Assembly: GCF_018918145.1 (NCBI RefSeq) | Contig: NZ_JAHLPX010000005.1 | Location: forward strand, 1 to 64,000 | Length of the DNA: 64,000 bases | Direction of reading: 5' to 3' | Source of the DNA: Anaerotignum sp. MSJ-24 | GTDB taxonomy: Bacteria; Bacillota; Clostridia; Lachnospirales; Anaerotignaceae | Shown here: one piece after another, positions 59,586 to 64,000 of the stretch | How the letters are laid out: each line of letters opens with the position of its first letter | Position numbering within the stretch: the first letter of the stretch is position 1 | Notes under the pieces: generated by a model | Databases searched by the model: none | What the model was told of the DNA's origin: nothing | What the model saw: the letters and a program-made list of their open reading frames with translations, nothing else | Program-made: the position numbers and the translations under genes

Positions 59586-60989
59586 ATGATAGCGTTAGAG
59601 GATAAGAATAATCTCGGTTCACTCTATTTTCAGATATATTCACAGCTTAAGGACGATATTCAGTCCGGAAAGCTTAAGGCCGGAACAAAGCTGCTTTCCA
59701 AAAGAAAAATGGCGGAAAGGCTCAGTGTGAGCGTGAATACTGTGGAAACGGCATATTCACAGCTTGTTTCGGAGGGCTTTATAGAGGCAGAGGCAAAAAG
59801 AGGATATTTTGTCTGCAAAATAGACAGACTTAATATAGATAATAAACCTAAAATAGAAAATGAACCGGATAATGAATATAACAAAGGAAATAATATAATC
59901 GTGGATTTTGCGACAGACGGCGTTGACGGCGATAACTTTCCTTATAACACATGGCGAAAGCTTATGAAAAACTGTTTTAATGAATATAATCCGGATATAT
60001 TGAAAAGTGCGCCGCCGGAAGGCGATTATAAGCTGAGAAAAGCCGTAGCCGGACATATATATGCCTCAAGAGGTGTAAACTGCTCCGTAAATCAGGTTAT
60101 AATAGGTGCCGGAGTCGATAATCTGCTCAATATCATAAGCGGAATTATAGGAATAAAAAGTAAAATTGCCATGGAAAATCCCGTATACTATGAAGCATAT
60201 TCATTGTTTAAGAGTCTTGGACATGAGATAATATCCATACCTGTGGACGATAAGGGAATGAGAACGGATATGCTGCCGGAAGAGGATAGTATTATTGTGT
60301 ATGTAACTCCGTCACATCAGTTTCCGCTTGGTATAACAATGCCTGCCGGAAGACGGGTAAAGCTTATGAATTGGGCATATGAAACGGAAAACAGGTATGT
60401 AATCGAGGACGATTATGACAGCGAATTCAGATATAATTCAAAGCTTATTCCGTCGGTTCAGAGCATAGACAGAAAAGGAAGGGTTATATATCTCGGAACG
60501 CTTTCAAAAACCATTGCTCCGTCGGTCAGAATAAGTTATATGGTTCTGCCAAATGAGCTGCTTAAACGCTATAACGAAAAATACAGAAAATTCAGCTCTG
60601 CGGTTTCCGTTCTTGAGCAGAATATGGTTACGGAATTTATAACCGAAGGCTATTACGAAAGACACCTTAACCGTATGAGAAAGCTTTACGGTGAAAAAAG
60701 AACGGTACTGCTTGCGGAGCTTAAAAAATTCGGCAGTGCTGTAAAGCTCAACGGCGAAAACGCCGGGCATCATATGGCGGTAAAGCTGACAAACGGAACA
60801 TCGGAGGCAGATATGGTAAGGCTTGCGGAAAATGTCGGAGTTAAGGTCTATCCTCTGTCGAAATACTTTGTGGATAAGGTTCCCGATAAATATAAAAGTA
60901 CAGTGCTTATCGGTTATGCAACGCTTTCTGTGGATAAAATTAAAACAGGTGCGGAGCTTTTGAGAGGTGTATGGACTGATAATATATAA
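59586..60989 (+). CDS. MocR/PdxR-like transcriptional regulator
   Basis: A 467-residue GntR-MocR regulator. A winged helix (about 15-80, LSVSVNTVETAYSQLVSEGF) is joined by a linker to a fold-type I aminotransferase-like domain (about 115-460) with DDYDSEFRYN and the PLP-lysine site GTLSKTIAPSVR. PdxR members sense PLP and control B6 synthesis or uptake; the divergent aminotransferase and S-component support that here, though some MocR proteins regulate other pathways. The start is ATG 59586 after GGAGG; the long upstream frame is antisense to the S-component gene. Confidence 0.85.
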   Translation: MIALEDKNNLGSLYFQIYSQLKDDIQSGKLKAGTKLLSKRKMAERLSVSVNTVETAYSQLVSEGFIEAEAKRGYFVCKIDRLNIDNKPKIENEPDNEYNKGNNIIVDFATDGVDGDNFPYNTWRKLMKNCFNEYNPDILKSAPPEGDYKLRKAVAGHIYASRGVNCSVNQVIIGAGVDNLLNIISGIIGIKSKIAMENPVYYEAYSLFKSLGHEIISIPVDDKGMRTDMLPEEDSIIVYVTPSHQFPLGITMPAGRRVKLMNWAYETENRYVIEDDYDSEFRYNSKLIPSVQSIDRKGRVIYLGTLSKTIAPSVRISYMVLPNELLKRYNEKYRKFSSAVSVLEQNMVTEFITEGYYERHLNRMRKLYGEKRTVLLAELKKFGSAVKLNGENAGHHMAVKLTNGTSEADMVRLAENVGVKVYPLSKYFVDKVPDKYKSTVLIGYATLSVDKIKTGAELLRGVWTDNI

Positions 60990-61046
60990 TTAGGTAGAAA
61001 ATTTTTGTAAAATAGCTGTAAATATTACAAAGTTTTATGATTTATA

Positions 61047-61075
61047 TTGACTTTGAAGCCAATAGGTGTTAGTAT
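61047..61075 (+). promoter_or_regulatory. Promoter of the lysine riboswitch operon
   Basis: TTGACT (61047-61052), 17 bp, then TAGTAT (61070-61075), about 30 bp before the riboswitch. Confidence 0.75.
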
Positions 61076-61105
61076 TCAACTGTATATATTCTTGTTTTGA
61101 ATACG

Positions 61106-61334
61106 GAATATGGTAGAGGTGCAGAAAACATCAGTATTTTGTGCGTAAGACGGGCGGTCGGCACAGAGGAAAGGGTTTTTTGCCGAAGCTTGTATAATTT
61201 CTGCCCGAGGTTTGCAGGCTGGGCCGGCTGTAAAATATGCAGCGGACTGTCACTTATGTGGAGAGCTATCATTTAATTGTGACTGTGGTTTTTATATGCC
61301 GAATCTTCACCTGAGTTGAGATTGGGCATTTTTT
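61106..61334 (+). promoter_or_regulatory. Lysine riboswitch (L box) with terminator
   Basis: The aptamer (61106-61274) shows the L-box blocks: GGTAGAGGTGC at 61111, GAGGAAAGGG at 61157, GCCGAAGC at 61182, GGCTGGGCCGG at 61217, GCGGACTGTCAC at 61242 and GGAGAGCTATC at 61260. Its ends pair (ATGGTAG with CTATCAT). The expression platform is an intrinsic terminator: ATGCC-AATCT pairs with AGATT-GGCAT, then T's (61296-61334). Lysine binding would favour the terminator, switching off the downstream importer. Confidence 0.95.
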
Positions 61335-61380
61335 AATTATGTAAATATTTTATTTATCTACAAAGGAAGGTATGTGTATT

Positions 61381-62265
61381 ATGAAGAAAAAATTATTATC
61401 AGCAGCAGCACTTGCTATGGCATGTATGCTCTCATTTGCAGGCTGCTCATCATCAAGCAGCAGCTCATCATCAAGCGATTCAGATTCATCATCAGATGCT
61501 TCGGGAGTATTAAACGACAACGTACTTACAGTAGCTATGGAATGTGGTTATGCTCCTTATAACTGGACACAGCCCGATGATTCAAACGGCGCAGTTCAGA
61601 TTAAGGACAGCCCGGACTATGCTTACGGCTATGACGTTATGATGGCTAAGCATATCGCAGAAGAGCTTGGTATGGATCTTGAAATCGTTAAGCTTGACTG
61701 GGATTCACTTGTACCCGCTGTTCAGTCAGGAACAGTTGACTGTGTTATCGCAGGCCAGTCAATCACATCAGACAGACTTGAAATGGTAGACTTCACAGAG
61801 CCTTACTACTATGCTTCAATCATTACACTTGTTAAGGCAGACGGCCCTTATGCAAACGCAGCAAGCGTTGCGGATCTTGCCGGAGCAACATGTACTTCAC
61901 AGCAGAATACAGTATGGTATGATACATGTCTTCCTCAGATTCCCGATGCAAACATTCTTCCTGCACAGGAATCAGCACCTGCTATGCTCGTTGCACTTGA
62001 TGCAGATAAATGTGACATCGTTGTAACAGACCAGCCCACAGGTCTCGCTGCCTGCGTTGCATATCCTGATTTCAAACTTCTTGACTTCTCAGGCACAGAC
62101 GGAGCTTTCCAGGTATCAGACGAAGAAATCAACATCGGTATCTCAATCCAGAAGGGTAACACAGAGCTTAAGGATAAAATCAACAGCGTTCTTGCAGAAA
62201 TGACACCCGAAGATTACACAAACATGATGAACGATGCTATCGCTGTTCAGCCCCTTAGCGAATAA
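61381..62265 (+). CDS. Lysine-type amino acid-binding lipoprotein
   Basis: A 294-residue substrate-binding lipoprotein. Lipobox SFAGC (Cys22), a long Ser-rich linker, then a type II binding fold: VAMECGYAPYNW, YGYDVMMAKHIAEELGMDLEIV, QSGTVDCVIAGQS and the phospho-like cleft region TSDRLEMVDFTEPYYYA. The riboswitch identifies lysine as the likely ligand. The codon bias is strong (ATC, GCT, AAG), fitting high expression. The ATG lies 46 bp after the riboswitch terminator; the RBS is AAGGAAGG. Confidence 0.92.
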   Translation: MKKKLLSAAALAMACMLSFAGCSSSSSSSSSSDSDSSSDASGVLNDNVLTVAMECGYAPYNWTQPDDSNGAVQIKDSPDYAYGYDVMMAKHIAEELGMDLEIVKLDWDSLVPAVQSGTVDCVIAGQSITSDRLEMVDFTEPYYYASIITLVKADGPYANAASVADLAGATCTSQQNTVWYDTCLPQIPDANILPAQESAPAMLVALDADKCDIVVTDQPTGLAACVAYPDFKLLDFSGTDGAFQVSDEEINIGISIQKGNTELKDKINSVLAEMTPEDYTNMMNDAIAVQPLSE

Positions 62266-62318
62266 TTTTTAAAAGATAAATCTATTCTCAAAACTTATGC
62301 GGAAAGGAGAGTGCTAAT

Positions 62319-63137
62319 ATGCCCGCAACATTTTGGGGAAGAGTTGCTTATATACTGGAACGAAACGGCGAATCCTTTCTGCGTGGAGCTGGGAATACAA
62401 TGCTTATTGCTTTGGTTTCCACCTTTATCGGATGTATAATCGGATTTGCTGTCGGTATAGTTCAGACAATTCCCACAGACAGAAAGAAAAACCCGATAAA
62501 ATGGGTACTTATAGGCATAGTTAAATTTATACTTAATGTTTATGTGGAGGTATTCCGAGGAACACCTATGATGGCACAGGCGATGTTCATATACTTCGGT
62601 TCTGCCGCTCTCTTTAACATAAACATGGGTATGTGGCAGGCAGCCTTCTTTATAGTTTCTATAAACACAGGTGCTTATATGGCAGAAACAGTCCGTGGAG
62701 GTATTCTTTCAATAGATCCCGGCCAGACTGAAGGTGCCAAGGCTATCGGTATGACACATTTCCAGACAATGATAAATGTCATACTTCCTCAGGCATTAAG
62801 AAACATTATGCCTCAGATCGGCAACAACCTTATTATCAATATCAAGGATACATGTGTACTTTCGGTAATCGGTATCGTTGAGCTCTTCTATACAACAAAG
62901 GGTGTAGCCGGAGCATTGTATACTTACTTTGAAGCTTTCACAATAGCAATGGTAATATACTTTGTGCTTACATTTGCCTGCTCAAGAATACTCCGTGTCT
63001 GGGAAAACAAAATGGACGGACCGGATAACTTTGATCTTGCAACAACAGATACGCTTGCACACACAAGCGGTATGTATAAATTCAATGATAAAAATATGGT
63101 CGGCGATTTAAACAGCGACAGCAGGGAAGGAAGGTAA
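62319..63137 (+). CDS. Lysine-type ABC transporter permease (HisM/GlnP family)
   Basis: A 272-residue permease with about five hydrophobic segments. Family features are YVEVFRGTPMMAQAMFIYFG and the EAA-loop EGAKAIGMTHFQTMINVILPQA followed by RNIMPQIGNN. It would form a homodimeric channel with the ATPase below. RBS GGAAAGGAGAG precedes the ATG. It is cotranscribed with the binding protein and ATPase. Confidence 0.92.
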   Translation: MPATFWGRVAYILERNGESFLRGAGNTMLIALVSTFIGCIIGFAVGIVQTIPTDRKKNPIKWVLIGIVKFILNVYVEVFRGTPMMAQAMFIYFGSAALFNINMGMWQAAFFIVSINTGAYMAETVRGGILSIDPGQTEGAKAIGMTHFQTMINVILPQALRNIMPQIGNNLIINIKDTCVLSVIGIVELFYTTKGVAGALYTYFEAFTIAMVIYFVLTFACSRILRVWENKMDGPDNFDLATTDTLAHTSGMYKFNDKNMVGDLNSDSREGR

Positions 63138-63142
63138 GTTAG

Positions 63143-63886
63143 ATGGCAGATAATCATGTATTTGAGATAAAGCATTTAAGCAAAACCTTCGGAACCAACG
63201 CTGTTCTTAAGGATATTGATTTCAGAGTTGATACAGGCGATGTTACCTGTATAATCGGTGCTTCCGGTTCCGGTAAGTCAACACTTTTAAGATGTATCAA
63301 TCTTCTTGAAACACCTACAAGCGGCGAAATACTTTATCATGGAAATGGTATTACGGGAAAGAATTTCAACCAGTCCGCATATCGTGCAAAGGTTGGAATG
63401 GTGTTCCAGAGCTTTAATCTTTTCAGCAATATGACCGTGCTTGAAAACTGTATGGTCGGCGTTGTAAAGGTACTTAAAAAGAGCAAGGAAGAGGCAAAAG
63501 AGCTTGCCATGAAATATCTCGAAAAGGTTGGAATGGCGCCTTATGTAAACGCAAAGCCAAGACAGCTTTCCGGTGGTCAGAAGCAGAGAGTTGCCATTGC
63601 GAGAGCGCTTGCAATGCAGCCGGAGGTTATTCTTTTTGATGAACCTACATCGGCACTTGACCCTCAGATGGTCGGCGAGGTTCTTGCGGTTATAAGAACT
63701 CTTGCAGAGGAAGGCTTCACAATGATAATCGTTACACATGAGATGGCGTTCGCAAGAGATGTATCGAGCCATGTCGTATTTATGGCTGATGGCGTTATCT
63801 GTGAAGAAGGAACACCGCAGGATATATTCGAAAATCCCAAAGAATACAAAACAAAGGATTTCCTTTCAAGATTCAGAAATTCATAA
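63143..63886 (+). CDS. Lysine-type ABC transporter ATPase
   Basis: A 247-residue ATPase of the polar amino acid family: Walker [14 protein letters not shown] (about 37-49), Q-loop FQSFNLF, signature [15 protein letters not shown] and Walker [13 protein letters not shown], then the late [16 protein letters not shown] block. It completes the riboswitch-controlled importer. A terminator follows. Confidence 0.95.
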   Translation: MADNHVFEIKHLSKTFGTNAVLKDIDFRVDTGDVTCIIGASGSGKSTLLRCINLLETPTSGEILYHGNGITGKNFNQSAYRAKVGMVFQSFNLFSNMTVLENCMVGVVKVLKKSKEEAKELAMKYLEKVGMAPYVNAKPRQLSGGQKQRVAIARALAMQPEVILFDEPTSALDPQMVGEVLAVIRTLAEEGFTMIIVTHEMAFARDVSSHVVFMADGVICEEGTPQDIFENPKEYKTKDFLSRFRNS

Positions 63887-63894
63887 AAAATTTG

Positions 63895-63924
63895 AGCGGT
63901 TTGCATTTGTGCAGACCGCTTTTT
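63895..63924 (+). terminator. Terminator after the lysine importer operon
   Basis: AGCGGT-TGCA pairs with TGCA-ACCGCT around a TTTG loop, followed by TTTT. The last 75 bp of the window beyond it show no gene. Confidence 0.9.
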
Positions 63925-64000
63925 GATGTACATATTATGATTGGTATTATTTTCCATAGCTGCATTCGTAGAATATAGCTTATCAAAGTTTTAATCAAAA

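Overview
The window is the replication-origin region of a low-GC, strictly anaerobic Firmicute, most likely a Clostridia member of the Lachnospirales type. The evidence is the gene order gyrA-gyrB-recF-yaaA-dnaN-dnaA | oriC | rpmH-rnpA-yidD-yidC-jag-mnmE-mnmG-rsmG-noc, followed by argS, soj-spo0J and perfect parS sites. Further support comes from A/T-rich promoters, AGGAGG-type ribosome binding sites, an oxygen-sensitive 2-hydroxyacyl-CoA dehydratase-like system and the 5' end of a Clostridia-like 16S rRNA. Genus cannot be fixed from this sequence alone.

Layout. 1-460: 5' end of a 16S rRNA gene reading left, with two strong tandem promoters. 465-4736: a three-domain PTS transporter (IICBA) between two paralogous FadR-type GntR regulators. 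4735-12598: a compact leftward operon (fumarase alpha and beta, CapA-like protein, PrmA, RsmE, cysteine desulfurase, ThiI, glycerate kinase). 12621-12870: a dense multi-hairpin element between gyrA and the fumarase genes. 12875-21715: gyrA, gyrB, recF, yaaA, dnaN and dnaA, all leftward. 21716-22276: oriC, with seven DnaA boxes and an AT-rich flank. 22277-29954: rightward rpmH to noc housekeeping block. 29986-36188: hotdog thioesterase, an alpha/beta-hydrolase lacking catalytic residues, an ECF sigma/anti-sigma pair, and a phnDCE-type ABC importer behind a promoter-proximal terminator. 36250-40538: argS, parS, soj, spo0J, a DUF4446 protein and a DnaA-box cluster. 40570-42874: a HAD phosphatase with a membrane tail, tRNA-Ser(GCU), a stalk-domain secreted protein and a phage-type replication gene remnant. 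42954-45530: a translational GTPase fused to a Rae1/YacP ribonuclease domain. 45609-50472: branched-chain amino acid ABC importer (livJHMGF). 50728-57716: MBL-fold hydrolase, pseudouridine catabolism (psuK, psuG), and a dehydratase-like operon with a fused activator and an inactive-looking ImmA-type protein. 57768-60989: a probable vitamin B6 locus (pyridoxamine-pyruvate aminotransferase-like enzyme, ECF S-component, divergent MocR/PdxR-like regulator). 61047-63924: a lysine riboswitch controlling a lysine-type ABC importer.

Nearly all genes left of oriC read left and nearly all housekeeping genes right of it read right, so transcription follows the forks. The exceptions are mainly accessory loci. 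The most unusual items are the GTPase-Rae1 fusion, the structured gyrA-fumarase element, the dehydratase/activator fusion, parS embedded in a perfect 30-bp palindrome that looks like the argS terminator, the DnaA-box cluster 18 kb from oriC beside spo0J, and the leader terminator in front of phnD. All functional calls are from reading the sequence; no database search was run.
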